Assembly: GCF_007673775.1 (NCBI RefSeq)
Contig: NZ_VEAF01000004.1
Coordinates: 63,451 to 127,450 of the forward strand
Reading direction: 5' to 3'
DNA length: 64,000 nucleotides
Origin: Curtobacterium sp. 9128
GTDB taxonomy: Bacteria > Actinomycetota > Actinomycetes > Actinomycetales > Microbacteriaceae
Shown: positions 1 to 8,488 of the stretch, in pieces
Position numbering within the stretch: position 1 is the first letter of the stretch
How the letters are laid out: every line of letters starts with the position of its first letter
Position numbers and translations under genes: made by a program
Notes under the pieces: model-generated
What the model was told of the DNA's origin: nothing
What the model saw: the letters and a program-made list of their open reading frames with translations, nothing else
Databases searched by the model: none

Positions 1-43
1 GCTCAGGGTTGCCCCCGGGCACCCGGTCTGGGGGTGACCGACC

Positions 44-91
44 GCCGGACTGGAGGCTCGTGACGGCGCCGTCACGAGCCTCCAGTCCGGC
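44..91. terminator. Perfect intergenic palindrome, GGACTGGAGGC family
   Basis: A gapless 48-bp perfect inverted repeat centred between bases 67 and 68; the outer arm reads GGACTGGAGGCTCGTGAC. It lies just beyond the stop of the minus-strand gene at 97 and probably ends its transcript as a hairpin. No clear U-tract follows. The same outer arm (GAC-N-GGAGGC) recurs in five other hairpins of this window. Confidence 0.7.
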
Positions 92-96
92 CGTGG

Positions 97-678
97 TCAC
101 CGGAGCAGCGCCAGCACCCGATCGCCGAGCAACCGTTGCGCTGGCTCGGCGCGCACCGCCGCCGTGACGAGGGCGCTCACCCGCTCCGTGACGGAACCGA
201 CCGGTGCGGTCTCCCCGATGCGCGCCGCGCCACGGGTGAGCAGTCCGTCGACGTCGCCGCGTCCACGGCGGGCAGCCTTGACGGCGGCGACGGCGTTCAT
301 GAGCGCGCTCTCGGCCGCCGACCACGGCAGGTCCCACGACGGTGGTGCGGGGCGGAAGTCGCCGTGGACCTCGAGGTCGACTCGGTGGAACACCGACCAC
401 GCGGTGAACCGGACGAAGACCAGGCGTCGGCCCCTGTCGTCGTCCGGGTCGAGCCGCAGGGACTCGACCGCGCCGACCGTGTGGAGCGCGGACGGGAGCG
501 TCTCGAGTGCCCAGGAGCCGGACGCGCCCACCTGCCAGTCGAGGTCGACGTCGCTGTACTCGTCCGCGGTGCCCGCCGCTCGGGAGCCCCGCAGGGCGAC
601 GGCGCTGGCCGGGACCGCGGCGACGAGGGCCGCGGACAGCGCCCGGATGCCGGCGTCGACACCGGGGGACGAGTGCAT
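97..678 (-). CDS. Nucleotidyltransferase-fold protein
   Basis: A 193-residue protein starting at ATG. Residues 30-46 contain the pattern RGSRAAG-x5-SDVD, the GS...DxD signature of the nucleotidyltransferase superfamily, with G31-S32 and Asp43/Asp45 as the expected metal ligands. The C-terminal half is helical and Ala/Arg rich, as in minimal or aminoglycoside-type nucleotidyltransferases. The substrate cannot be told from sequence. The gene is divergent from the WYL regulator at 718 with only 39 bp between them, so they may share a promoter region. It ends at the palindrome at 44-91. Confidence 0.6.
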   Translation of the reverse strand: MHSSPGVDAGIRALSAALVAAVPASAVALRGSRAAGTADEYSDVDLDWQVGASGSWALETLPSALHTVGAVESLRLDPDDDRGRRLVFVRFTAWSVFHRVDLEVHGDFRPAPPSWDLPWSAAESALMNAVAAVKAARRGRGDVDGLLTRGAARIGETAPVGSVTERVSALVTAAVRAEPAQRLLGDRVLALLR

Positions 679-717
679 GCGAGGAGGCTAGTACGCCGGC
701 TGCCGTAGGGTCCTGGT

Positions 718-1422
718 GTGAACCGCACCGACCGCCTGTACGCGCTGGTCGAGGAGCTCCGGGCCGTGGCGCCCGGCAGACGGAGCGCGGCACGCCTCGC
801 GGAGCAGTTCGGCGTGAGCACGAGGACCGTCGAGCGCGACCTCCGTGCCCTGCAGGAGGCCGGCGTGCCGATCTGGGCCGATGCCGGCCGCACCGGCGGC
901 TACACGATCGACGCGCGCGCGACGCTGCCACCGCTCGGCCTGACGGTCGACGAGGCACTCGCGGTGTCGATCGGGCTGGGAGCACTGGCGGGGAGCCCGT
1001 TCCGCGACGCTGCAGCGAGCGCCGCACGGAAGGTGACGGCGGTCCTCGCCGAGGACGACGCACGGCGGACCGCACGGCTGGCGAGCCGTGTGCACCTGCT
1101 CGAGTCGGGTGACCGCGCGGAGCCGCCGACCGGGCTCGCCCGCGCGCTCGCCGACGGACTCGTCCTGCGGATGACGTACCGCGACGCGCAGGGGAGCGAG
1201 TCGGTGCGCCTCGTCGAGCCGCTCGGGTACATCGGCAAGGGCGAGGACTGGTACCTGGTGGCCTGGTGCCGGCTCCGCGACGCCGTGCGGGTGTTCCGCG
1301 GCGACCGGGTGCTCGGCGTCGAGGAGACCGGCGAGCGGGCTCCGGCGCGGGTCGTGTCCGTTGCGGAGCTCGACATCCCGCACGGCGTCCTCCGTCCGGT
1401 GTTGCGCGATCCGGTTCGCTGA
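718..1422 (+). CDS. WYL-domain transcriptional regulator (YafY/DeoR-like)
   Basis: A 234-residue protein starting at GTG. Residues 18-50 form a helix-turn-helix (LAEQFGVSTRTVERDLRAL) typical of the HTH_11 group, followed by a short beta-wing (GRTGGYTID). The C-terminal half has WYL-type features (LVEPLGYIGKGEDWYLVAWC). Such proteins are ligand-sensing repressors or activators that bind DNA through the N-terminus. The gene is followed 76 bp later by the VOC protein at 1499, possibly in the same transcript. Target genes are unknown; autoregulation and control of the divergent gene at 97-678 are the simplest options. Confidence 0.8.
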   Translation: MNRTDRLYALVEELRAVAPGRRSAARLAEQFGVSTRTVERDLRALQEAGVPIWADAGRTGGYTIDARATLPPLGLTVDEALAVSIGLGALAGSPFRDAAASAARKVTAVLAEDDARRTARLASRVHLLESGDRAEPPTGLARALADGLVLRMTYRDAQGSESVRLVEPLGYIGKGEDWYLVAWCRLRDAVRVFRGDRVLGVEETGERAPARVVSVAELDIPHGVLRPVLRDPVR

Positions 1423-1498
1423 AACACCGACAGGACGGTGTCGCGAGCCTGTCGGATGCTCGGTCCGTCGGTCACCCTGGCCGACGAGAGAGGGCACC

Positions 1499-1870
1499 GT
1501 GCAGTTCACATCCATCCGCATCGTCACCGAGCAGCTCGACCAGATGACGGCGTTCTACGAGCGTGTCACGGGGACGACGGCGAACCGCCCGGCTCCGGTG
1601 TTCGCCGAGATCACCACCGGCGGGCTCACCCTGGCGCTGGCGACTCCCGCGACGGTCGCGATGCTCGGCGCCGCTGCCCCGATCGCCGGCACCAACCGCA
1701 GCGTCGTCGTGGAGTTCGAGGTGGCCGACGTCGACGCGGCGTTCGCGGCACTCGGGCACGACGACGTCGTGCTGCCACCGACCACGATGCCGTGGGGCAA
1801 CCGCTCGGCGCTCCTCAGGGACCCGGACGGCAACGTCGTGAACCTGTTCGCCCGGCCGACCAGCGGCTGA
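1499..1870 (+). CDS. VOC (glyoxalase/bleomycin-resistance) family protein
   Basis: A 123-residue single-domain protein. The GTG at 1499 is chosen because GAGAGAGGG lies just upstream and the betaalpha-fold begins at once (QFTSIRIVTEQLDQMTAFYE). A second half-repeat starts near residue 60 and ends in the family pattern LRDPDGNVVNLF, where the metal-ligand Glu of many members is replaced by Asn, so catalysis is doubtful. A role in binding or modifying a small electrophile or drug is possible; no substrate is evident. In-frame codons upstream to 1361 read through the preceding gene and have no start signal. Confidence 0.75.
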   Translation: MQFTSIRIVTEQLDQMTAFYERVTGTTANRPAPVFAEITTGGLTLALATPATVAMLGAAAPIAGTNRSVVVEFEVADVDAAFAALGHDDVVLPPTTMPWGNRSALLRDPDGNVVNLFARPTSG

Positions 1871-1895
1871 GGGGCCGATCGGGCAAGCTGGGGCC

Positions 1896-2816
1896 ATGCG
1901 CTCACCGTCGGGGCTGTCGTTCGCCGCTGTGCTCCTCGTCGCCGCCGTCGCCCTCGCAGGGTGCGACGCGACGTCCGGGGACGACCACCGGGCGACGACG
2001 TCCCCGACCGCCGCAGCATCCGCCGAGGACGGGGCGTCGTCGAACCAGGCGTTCGCAGCGCTCGAGCGGGAGCACGACGCCCGGCTCGGGGTCACCGCGA
2101 TCGACACCGGCTCCGGGCACCGGGTGACGTACCGGCAGGACGAGCGCTTCCCGTTCGCGTCGACGAACAAGACGTTCATCGCGGCGGCCGTGCTCGCGCA
2201 CGACTCGGACGCCGACCTCGACACCGTGGTGCACTACGACCGGAGCGACCTGCTCGCGTACGCCCCGGTGACGAGCCGCTTCGTCGCCACCGGCATGACC
2301 GTCCGCGAGCTGATCGACGCCGCCATGCGGTTCAGCGACAACACCGCGGCGAACCTGCTCGTCGAACGGGTCGGCGGTCCGGCCGCGGTCGAGCAGTGGC
2401 TCCGCGGGATCGGTGACCGGGTGACGAACGTCGACCGTACCGAGCCCGACCTCAACCAGGCGACCCCGGGCGACGAGCGCGACACCACGACGCCGGCACA
2501 GTTCGCATCGGACCTGCGGTCGGTGATCCTCGGCTCGACACTCGGCGCCACCGACCGGACGTTCCTCCGCGACACGATGCTCGACAACACCACCGGTGCC
2601 GCGACCGTCCGGGCAGGGGTCGACAGCGCGTGGCCGGTCGCCGACAAGACCGGCACGGGGGAGTACGGCGTCCGGAACGACATCGCCGCCGTCTACCCGG
2701 CTGGGCGTGCGCCGGTGATCGTCGTGGTGATGACGGCGACGGACCGCTCCGGCGCGACCGCCGACGACGCGCTCGTCGCCGCGGCGACGAAGCAGGCCGT
2801 CGCAGCGCTCGGCTGA
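1896..2816 (+). CDS. Class A beta-lactamase lipoprotein
   Basis: A 306-residue serine beta-lactamase. The signal peptide ends in the lipobox LAGC (Cys23), so the enzyme should be anchored to the outer face of the membrane. All class A motifs are present: S-T-N-K at 89-92 (catalytic Ser89), S-D-N at 147-149, E-P-D-L-N at 183-187 with the general-base Glu183, and K-T-G at 251-253. A Thr-, Ser- and Ala-rich linker (24-50) joins the lipid anchor to the domain. Hydrolysis of penicillins is expected; the spectrum cannot be read from sequence. It stands alone with no LysR- or BlaI-type regulator beside it. Confidence 0.92.
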   Translation: MRSPSGLSFAAVLLVAAVALAGCDATSGDDHRATTSPTAAASAEDGASSNQAFAALEREHDARLGVTAIDTGSGHRVTYRQDERFPFASTNKTFIAAAVLAHDSDADLDTVVHYDRSDLLAYAPVTSRFVATGMTVRELIDAAMRFSDNTAANLLVERVGGPAAVEQWLRGIGDRVTNVDRTEPDLNQATPGDERDTTTPAQFASDLRSVILGSTLGATDRTFLRDTMLDNTTGAATVRAGVDSAWPVADKTGTGEYGVRNDIAAVYPAGRAPVIVVVMTATDRSGATADDALVAAATKQAVAALG

Positions 2817-2940
2817 CCCGGCGCGCTGCTGCCCAACTCGTGCGCGCGCTGACGACGAGTGCGCGGTCGGACGCCGGCGCAACTGTCGCCGTCGTGTACA
2901 GCGCCCGCTCTCGCCCGGAGGCCCGCGGGAGCGCCGACCG

Positions 2941-3921
2941 TCAGCCGAGCGTCGCCGCCCAGCGCGCGATCGCGTCGTACGCCCGCTCCCGGACCGGCTC
3001 GGCGGACAGCACCACGTCGTGCAGCGCCCCGCGGAGCCGCCGCACGGTGACCTCCTCGCCGAGGGACAGCGCCCGGCGTGCGACGACGTCGACGTTGAGC
3101 GCGACGTCGGCGTGCGCCATGCCGTCGTCCCACCGCGGCTGGAGCATGCTCTTGTCGCTGAGCATCACCAGCGCCGGGACCTCGAGTCCGAGCCCCTGTT
3201 CGACCGTGCGCTGTCCCTGGAACACGGCGTCGAGCCACCCGGGGTGCAGCGGGAAGCCGCGCTCCGGACGCCATCGCTGGTCGTACGTCCAGGACCCGCC
3301 GCTCGTCGCCGACACCGTGCGCGTGTAGAAGCCCGGATCCACGGCGGGCATCGGCGCGAGCGGGTTGCGTCGCGCGCCGAGTCTGACGAGCGGGGCGAGG
3401 AGCGTCCGCACCGTGGCGTCCGCCTGGAACTCGAGCCACGGACTGTTGAGGACGAGCCCGGCCACCAGGTGCTGGTGTCGTGCGGCCCAGAGCGACAGGG
3501 TGAGGCCGCCCGTCGAGTGCCCCATCGGCACGAGCCGGCGCTCGCCGCGGTGCTCGGACCCGATGACGTCGAGGGCCGCGGCGATGTCCTCGTCGTAGGT
3601 CCGCAGGTCGTCGACGTGCCCCGGCGTCTGGTGGGGACGCAGGCTCCTGCCGTACTTCCGGAGGTCGAGCGCGTGGAAGCGCGCGCCGAGCCGTTCGATG
3701 CGTTCGGCGAGCTCGGTCTGGAAGAAGTAGTCCGACCACCCGTGCACATAGAGCACGTCGACACCGTGCAGCGGTCCGCGCGGACGGAGCAGGTCCGCGG
3801 CCGAGCGGCGTCGGCGCACGAGGGTGGCGACGACCGGTCCCTCGCCGTCCTCGCCGAGCGGGAGCGTGCGCTGCTCCCACGGCGCACCGAGCACGTCCTC
3901 GGTCCACGCGCCGTCGGTCAT
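2941..3921 (-). CDS. Alpha/beta hydrolase (serine lipase/lysophospholipase-like)
   Basis: A 326-residue cytoplasmic protein with no signal peptide. The oxyanion strand (VLYVHGWSDY) at 56-65 precedes the nucleophile elbow G-H-S-T-G-G with Ser136. The acid is probably in the strand around ALVMLSDKS, and His301 (ALHDVVLS) fits the catalytic histidine. The arrangement resembles the Hydrolase_4/monoacylglycerol-lipase group, so a carboxylic ester or monoglyceride substrate is likely. It is transcribed toward the beta-lactamase; the 124-bp gap between them has only weak, imperfect inverted repeats. Confidence 0.8.
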   Translation of the reverse strand: MTDGAWTEDVLGAPWEQRTLPLGEDGEGPVVATLVRRRRSAADLLRPRGPLHGVDVLYVHGWSDYFFQTELAERIERLGARFHALDLRKYGRSLRPHQTPGHVDDLRTYDEDIAAALDVIGSEHRGERRLVPMGHSTGGLTLSLWAARHQHLVAGLVLNSPWLEFQADATVRTLLAPLVRLGARRNPLAPMPAVDPGFYTRTVSATSGGSWTYDQRWRPERGFPLHPGWLDAVFQGQRTVEQGLGLEVPALVMLSDKSMLQPRWDDGMAHADVALNVDVVARRALSLGEEVTVRRLRGALHDVVLSAEPVRERAYDAIARWAATLG

Positions 3922-4018
3922 GCCTCGTTCCTACCGGTGTTCGCGGCGACTCGTGGCGGTGCGGCTGCGCGACGCTCCGTCTGGGAACACGACGCCCCGC
4001 GCCCCGTAGGCTCCGGGC

Positions 4019-4282
4019 ATGGCTGACTTCACCGAGGCGCAGGCCGCCGTCGTCCGCATCGAACGTGCCGAGCCGGGGCGCTGGGACCTCTCCGTCATCA
4101 GCGACAGCGGGGTCGCCATGGGGCACGGCGTCTACCTGTTCGAGTCGGACCAGGACGACGCGCAGGACGAGGTCGCGGGTGCCGCCGAGTTCGTGCGCGA
4201 GTACGGGTTCCGCTTCGAGGCGGACGCGGTCGTCGCCGACGGCCCTGACGCGTTCTGGGCGCCGCTCCTGCCGATCGACTAG
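4019..4282 (+). CDS. Small acidic protein of unknown function
   Basis: An 87-residue acidic soluble protein that I do not recognise. It has an alternating beta/alpha pattern (VVRIERAEPGRWDLSVISDSG, then helix DDAQDEVAGAAEFVREYG), no Cys, no membrane segment and no signal peptide. Its coding character is supported by GC-rich third positions and a clean ATG. It is convergent with the iron-siderophore binding protein; the two TAG stops share the four bases CTAG at 4279-4282, so there is no room for a terminator between them. Confidence 0.6.
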   Translation: MADFTEAQAAVVRIERAEPGRWDLSVISDSGVAMGHGVYLFESDQDDAQDEVAGAAEFVREYGFRFEADAVVADGPDAFWAPLLPID

Positions 4283-5280
4283 GACAGCTTCTTGCTCTCG
4301 GTGAGCCACCCGGCCAGGTCGTGCATGTACTGCGCCTGCGACGCGTAGTCGAGTGCCGGGAACGTCCAGCTGTGCACCTGTCCGGCCGTCAGGGCGGGGT
4401 TGTCGGCGAACGTCGGCTGCTTCTCGAGGTCGGCGACCTGGTAGCCCTGCTGTGACAGCAGGATCACGTCGCCGCTGATCTGGCCCGCGTTCTCCCAGCT
4501 GTAGATGCCCCAGTAGAAGCCCTTCGGCTTCGGGTCGACCAGGTCGACCCCGAACGAGCGGTACATCTGCAGCGTCGGCTCGTCGCTCGGACGGGTGACG
4601 TACGCGCCGTCGCCGTCGGCGTACATCGAGACGACGCGCAGGTCGGACTCCTTCGCTGCCTTCGTGAGCTCGTCCTTCGCGGTGTCGAACCGCTTCTCGG
4701 CGGCGTCGATACGCGACTCCTTCGCGCCGAGGGACTCCGCGAGGTCGCTGACGTGCTCGATGACGTCCTGGCCCTTGCCGCCCCATTCGACCTCGGCGAC
4801 CGGCGCGATCGCCTCGACCTGCTTCTGCTGGGTCATGTCCTTGAACCCGTAGCCCGGGGCCGTCGCGTCGAGGGTGCCCTTCTCGTCGGTCGGGTAGACC
4901 GAGGTGACGACGAGGTCGGGCTTCAGCGCCGCGAGCTGCTCGAGGTCGATGTCGCCGTAGGCCTTGCCGAGCTGCGTGATGCCGTCGGTGTCGAGTCCCT
5001 TGAAGCGGGCGTCGTCGGCCATCGTGAGCTGCCCGAACGTGCCGACCGGGTGGAGCCCGTACTGGATGAACGAGATCGCCAGGTCGTTGAGGACCACCAC
5101 ACGCTTCGGCCGGTGGTCGACCTTGACGACCTTGCCGGTGGCGTCCTTGTAGGACCAGGCACCGGTGCCCGCGGACGCGCTGCTGTCGGAGCCGGAGGAG
5201 TCCGCGCCGGTGGAGGAGCACCCGGCCAGGAGCAGGGCGGACGCGGCGACGGCGGAGAGGAGAACGGTTCGGAGCTTCAC
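4279..5280 (-). CDS. Ferric-siderophore ABC transporter substrate-binding lipoprotein
   Basis: A 333-residue class III (FecB/FepB-type) binding protein. The signal peptide ends at lipobox LLAGC (Cys21), then a Ser/Gly linker, then the periplasmic-binding fold (RPKRVVVLNDLAISFIQYGLHPVG, LAALKPDLVVTS). It should capture a ferric siderophore at the cell surface and pass it to the permeases encoded upstream. The GTG start at 5280 lies one base from a DtxR-type box (5282-5300) and has no Shine-Dalgarno, so translation may be leaderless. The gene follows the ATPase by 16 bp but probably also has its own iron-regulated promoter. Confidence 0.9.
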   Translation of the reverse strand: MKLRTVLLSAVAASALLLAGCSSTGADSSGSDSSASAGTGAWSYKDATGKVVKVDHRPKRVVVLNDLAISFIQYGLHPVGTFGQLTMADDARFKGLDTDGITQLGKAYGDIDLEQLAALKPDLVVTSVYPTDEKGTLDATAPGYGFKDMTQQKQVEAIAPVAEVEWGGKGQDVIEHVSDLAESLGAKESRIDAAEKRFDTAKDELTKAAKESDLRVVSMYADGDGAYVTRPSDEPTLQMYRSFGVDLVDPKPKGFYWGIYSWENAGQISGDVILLSQQGYQVADLEKQPTFADNPALTAGQVHSWTFPALDYASQAQYMHDLAGWLTESKKLS

Positions 5281-5281
5281 A

Positions 5282-5300
5282 TTAGGAGAGGCTAACCTAA
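5282..5300. promoter_or_regulatory. DtxR/IdeR iron box before the siderophore-binding protein
   Basis: TTAGGAGAGGCTAACCTAA matches the 19-bp DtxR/IdeR consensus TTAGGTTAGGCTAACCTAA at 17 positions. It fills the 16-bp gap between the ATPase stop and the binding-protein GTG and overlaps the ATPase stop codon. Iron-loaded repressor bound here would block a promoter lying inside the end of the ATPase gene. Confidence 0.85.
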
Positions 5301-6229
5301 CCTTGCGTCCCGCGCGAGTCCGGACTCGCGGGCAGGTGCTCGTCCGCCTCGGGAACGACCATCGGCGCGCCGGTGACCGGATCGGGGACGACCCGCGCGT
5401 GCAGCCCGAACGCCGTCGCGAGCACGTCCGGCGTGAGGACCTGGTCGGGAGTGCCGTCGGCGAGCACGCCGCCGTCGTGGAGCACGACCAGACGGTCGGA
5501 GTACCGGGCGGCGAGGGTCAGGTCGTGCAGGACCATCACGACGGTCGACCCCTGGTCGCGGTTGATCCGGCGGACGAGGCGGAGCACCTCGAGCTGGTGC
5601 GCGAGGTCGAGGTACGTCGTCGGTTCGTCGAGCAGCAGGGTGTCCGCCCGCTGCGCCAGGACCAGGGCGATCCACGCCCGTTGCCGCTGTCCGCCCGACA
5701 GGCTCGCGACGTCACGGTGCGCCACGGCGGAGAGCCCGGTCGCGGCGATCGCCTGCTCGGCCACGTCGGCGTCCTCGGCCGTCCACGGACGGGCCCACGA
5801 CTGGTGCGGGTTCCGCCCGCGCATCACGAGGTCGAGCACACTCGTGCCGGACGGCGCCACGGGGGACTGCGGCAGGATCGCGAGCTTCCGGGCGACCGCG
5901 CGGTTCGGCTCGCGGCGGATCGGGACGCCGTCGAGGAGCACCTCGCCGGCCATCGGCTTGAGCACCCGGCCGAAGGCCTTGAGGAGCGTCGACTTCCCGC
6001 AGCCGTTCGCGCCGACGATCGTCGTCACGGTGCCGCGCTCGATGCCGAGGTCGAGGCCGGTGAGCACGGCGTGCCGGTCGTGGCCGACGGACAGGGAACG
6101 GGCCTCGAGGACGGGGGTCGTGATCAGAGCGTCGCGGTGCGGCGTGGTCGGGGTGTCGCCGTGCCGTGTCGTCGTCGGGCCGGTGCCGGCCGGTGTTGCC
6201 ATCGGGGCGGTGCCGTGCGGTGTCGTCAT
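5297..6229 (-). CDS. Ferric-siderophore ABC transporter ATP-binding protein
   Basis: A 310-residue FepC/FhuC-type ATPase: Walker A GANGCGKST, Q-loop in AILPQSPVAPSG, signature LSGGQRQRAWIA, Walker B DTLLLDEPTTYLD, switch His in VLHDLTLA. The first 35 residues are a Thr/Pro-rich, repetitive extension before the conserved strand VLEARSLSV, so a later start cannot be excluded. ATG at 6229 overlaps the stop of the permease upstream (ATGA), giving translational coupling. It energises the two permeases at 6226-8459. Confidence 0.9.
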   Translation of the reverse strand: MTTPHGTAPMATPAGTGPTTTRHGDTPTTPHRDALITTPVLEARSLSVGHDRHAVLTGLDLGIERGTVTTIVGANGCGKSTLLKAFGRVLKPMAGEVLLDGVPIRREPNRAVARKLAILPQSPVAPSGTSVLDLVMRGRNPHQSWARPWTAEDADVAEQAIAATGLSAVAHRDVASLSGGQRQRAWIALVLAQRADTLLLDEPTTYLDLAHQLEVLRLVRRINRDQGSTVVMVLHDLTLAARYSDRLVVLHDGGVLADGTPDQVLTPDVLATAFGLHARVVPDPVTGAPMVVPEADEHLPASPDSRGTQG

Positions 6230-7350
6230 CGGGACATCTCCTTGCGGTGGCGGATGAGCAGCCAGATCAGGTACGGCGCGCCGATCACGGTCGTGACGAT
6301 GCCGACCGGCACCTGCCACGGGAAGGCCGAGCGTGCGAGCAGGTCCGCCGCCAGGACGAGCACCGCGCCGAGCCCTGCCGACAGCAGCAGCGGCGGACGG
6401 TTCGTCCCCGCCAGCCGCAGCGCGATCTGCGGCACGACGAAGGCGACGAAGCCCACGGGCCCGGCGGCGGCGACGGCAGCGGCGGTGAGGACGACCGCCA
6501 GGGCGATCACGAGCAGCCGGTGCCGCTGGAGCGCCAGTCCGACGCCGACCGCGACCTCGTCGCCGAGCTGCCCGATGCCGAGTGCGGCACTGGTCGCCAG
6601 GGCGATCGGGACGGTGACGGCCGCGACGACGAGCAGCGGCCAGACGCTCGTCCACGAGGTGCTCGACAGACTGCCCACGAGCCACTGTGACGCCGCGGCG
6701 GCCTGGGTGATCTGCGCCCGGACGAGCAGGTAGCTCGTGACCGCGTCGAGCGTCGCGCTCACCCCGATGCCGACCAGGACGAGGCGGTGGCTCTGGACGC
6801 CGCCGCGCCACCCGAGCCCGTACACGACGGTCGCCGCGACGAGTGCGCCGATGGTCGCTGCGACCGGGATCCCGCTGCCGAGGACGACGGCACCGACGGC
6901 GTACGACCCGCCCCCGATCACCACCGCGGCGACCGCCCCGACGCTCGCGCCCGAGGTCACGCCGATGATGTCCGGCGTCCCGAGCGGGTTCCGCGTGAAG
7001 GTCTGGGTGAGGGCTCCGGCGACCGCCAGGGTCAGGCCCACCAGGGCGCCGGTGAGCACGCGCGGGAGCCGCAGGGTGGTGATGATGAACGCATCCGGGC
7101 CGGATCCGAGGCCGAGCAGGGAGCGGACGACCGTCGCCGGGGCGATCCACGTCGACCCGATCGCCACGCCGAGCACCACCAGCAGCAGCGCGACGACGAG
7201 GGTGGCGACCGTCAGCCAGAACACCCGTGGGCGCCAGGCGAGACCGACGGGACCGATTCGGACACCGCGGCGGAGCGCGGTCGTGCCGTCCGCGGCGGAG
7301 TCGATCGCCGCCGCGCGGACCGTGCCGGCACCGGCCTGCCCGGCCGTCAC
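6226..7350 (-). CDS. Iron-siderophore ABC transporter permease (second subunit)
   Basis: A 374-residue FecCD-family permease with about nine to ten membrane helices and the family motifs RLPRVLTGALVG, GAS-x-GAVAAVV and AAAGPVGFVAFVVPQIALRL. The GTG start at 7350 lies inside the stop of the first permease (GTGA). A cytoplasmic N-terminus of about 50 residues precedes the first helix. With the subunit at 7347-8459 it should form a heterodimeric pore for ferric siderophores. Confidence 0.9.
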   Translation of the reverse strand: MTAGQAGAGTVRAAAIDSAADGTTALRRGVRIGPVGLAWRPRVFWLTVATLVVALLLVVLGVAIGSTWIAPATVVRSLLGLGSGPDAFIITTLRLPRVLTGALVGLTLAVAGALTQTFTRNPLGTPDIIGVTSGASVGAVAAVVIGGGSYAVGAVVLGSGIPVAATIGALVAATVVYGLGWRGGVQSHRLVLVGIGVSATLDAVTSYLLVRAQITQAAAASQWLVGSLSSTSWTSVWPLLVVAAVTVPIALATSAALGIGQLGDEVAVGVGLALQRHRLLVIALAVVLTAAAVAAAGPVGFVAFVVPQIALRLAGTNRPPLLLSAGLGAVLVLAADLLARSAFPWQVPVGIVTTVIGAPYLIWLLIRHRKEMSR

Positions 7351-8459
7351 AGCGACACCAGCGATCGACGGCGGGCGACCGCGACGAACACCGGGCCGCC
7401 GAGGACGGCGAGCACGATGCCGACCTCGACCTCGGCGAAGCCGCCGACGAGCCGCCCGATGACGTCGGCGACGAGCACGAGGGCGGCACCGAGCAGTGCG
7501 GACGCCGGCAGCGCCCATCGGTGTCCGGTCCCGACGAGTGCGCGGGCGACGTGCGGCACGGTCAGCCCGACGAAGCCGATCGGGCCGGCGGCGGCGGTGG
7601 CCCCGGCGGCGAGCAGCGTGATCCCGCCGAGGCCGACGAGCCGCGCCACGAGCACGTTCTCGCCGAGCCCCTTCGCCAGGTCGGCGCCGAGGCCGAGGGC
7701 GTCGAGGGCACGCACGTTCAGCACCGCGAGCAGGAGTCCGGCGACGAGGAACGGCCACACCGCCTGCAGCACGTCGAGCTGGCGCCCGGAGAGCGACCCG
7801 ACGACCCAGAGCCGGTACGCGTCGAGGGAGTCCTGGTCGGTGAGCACCAGGAACGAGGTCAGTGCGCCGAGCAGTGCCGAGACCGCGGCCCCGGCGAGGG
7901 CGAGGGGGACGGGGCTCGCGGTCCCGCTGCCCGCGATCGTCACGGAGAACACGACGACGCTCGCCACGACGGCTCCGGCGAGCGCGAACCACACCGTGGC
8001 GCCGGAGCTCGTGACGCCGAAGACGGACGCGGCGACGACGATGGCCAGGCCGGCGCCGGCGGAGACCCCGAACAGGCCGGGGTCGGCGAGCGGGTTCCTG
8101 GTGTGTCCCTGCATGAGCAGCCCGGCGATCCCGAGCGCCGCACCGACCGCGGCACCGATCGCGGTCCGCGGCACCCTCGAGCCCCACACGATGGCGTCGT
8201 CGGTGCTCGAACCGGTGTGCGTGAGGCCGGCGAGGACGTGGTCGACGCTGATCCGGTTGCTGCCGAGCAGCAGGCTCGCCACGGCGGCGATCACGAGGAC
8301 CAGGAGCATGCCGCCGACGACCGCGGAGCGCCGTCGCAGGGCCAGACGATGCGCCCCGGCAGCGCCGGCAGCGCCGGCAGCGCCGGCACCGGCAGCACCG
8401 GCACCGACGCGCGGGGAGCTCGGGACGGCCTCGGTCAGGACGGGATCGGGGGCTGGCAC
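7347..8459 (-). CDS. Iron-siderophore ABC transporter permease (first subunit)
   Basis: A 370-residue FecCD-family permease. Conserved segments are SRVPRTAIGAAVGAALG, TRNPLADPGLFGVSAGAGLA and TAAAGPIGFVGLTVPHVARALVG. GTG at 8459 is chosen: it lies 11 bases from the DtxR box and yields a short cytoplasmic N-terminus. That N-terminus includes a run of Gly/Ala from a repeated GCGCCGGCA unit (about 8351-8406). Longer in-frame readings run through the iron box and the divergent reductase gene and are unlikely. First gene of the iron-uptake operon. Confidence 0.88.
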   Translation of the reverse strand: MPAPDPVLTEAVPSSPRVGAGAAGAGAAGAAGAAGAHRLALRRRSAVVGGMLLVLVIAAVASLLLGSNRISVDHVLAGLTHTGSSTDDAIVWGSRVPRTAIGAAVGAALGIAGLLMQGHTRNPLADPGLFGVSAGAGLAIVVAASVFGVTSSGATVWFALAGAVVASVVVFSVTIAGSGTASPVPLALAGAAVSALLGALTSFLVLTDQDSLDAYRLWVVGSLSGRQLDVLQAVWPFLVAGLLLAVLNVRALDALGLGADLAKGLGENVLVARLVGLGGITLLAAGATAAAGPIGFVGLTVPHVARALVGTGHRWALPASALLGAALVLVADVIGRLVGGFAEVEVGIVLAVLGGPVFVAVARRRSLVSL

Positions 8460-8469
8460 GCGGACCAGC

Positions 8470-8488
8470 TTAGGGTAGCCTTGCCTCA
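8470..8488. promoter_or_regulatory. Bidirectional DtxR/IdeR iron box
   Basis: TTAGGGTAGCCTTGCCTCA matches 15 of 19 positions of the DtxR/IdeR consensus. It lies between the permease operon (minus strand) and the siderophore-interacting protein (plus strand), whose ATG begins at its last base. One box can therefore repress both directions when iron is sufficient. Confidence 0.75.

Noticed and set aside
1361-1498. N-terminal extension of the VOC protein
   Set aside because: The extra codons overlap the WYL gene in another frame and have no domain pattern; the GTG at 1499 has a clear ribosome site.
2693-5221. Very long minus-strand open frame (842 codons)
   Set aside because: It runs antisense or out of frame across the hydrolase and the siderophore-binding gene, is Arg-rich without any fold pattern, and is a typical effect of very high GC. 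Similar long open frames elsewhere were dropped for the same reason.
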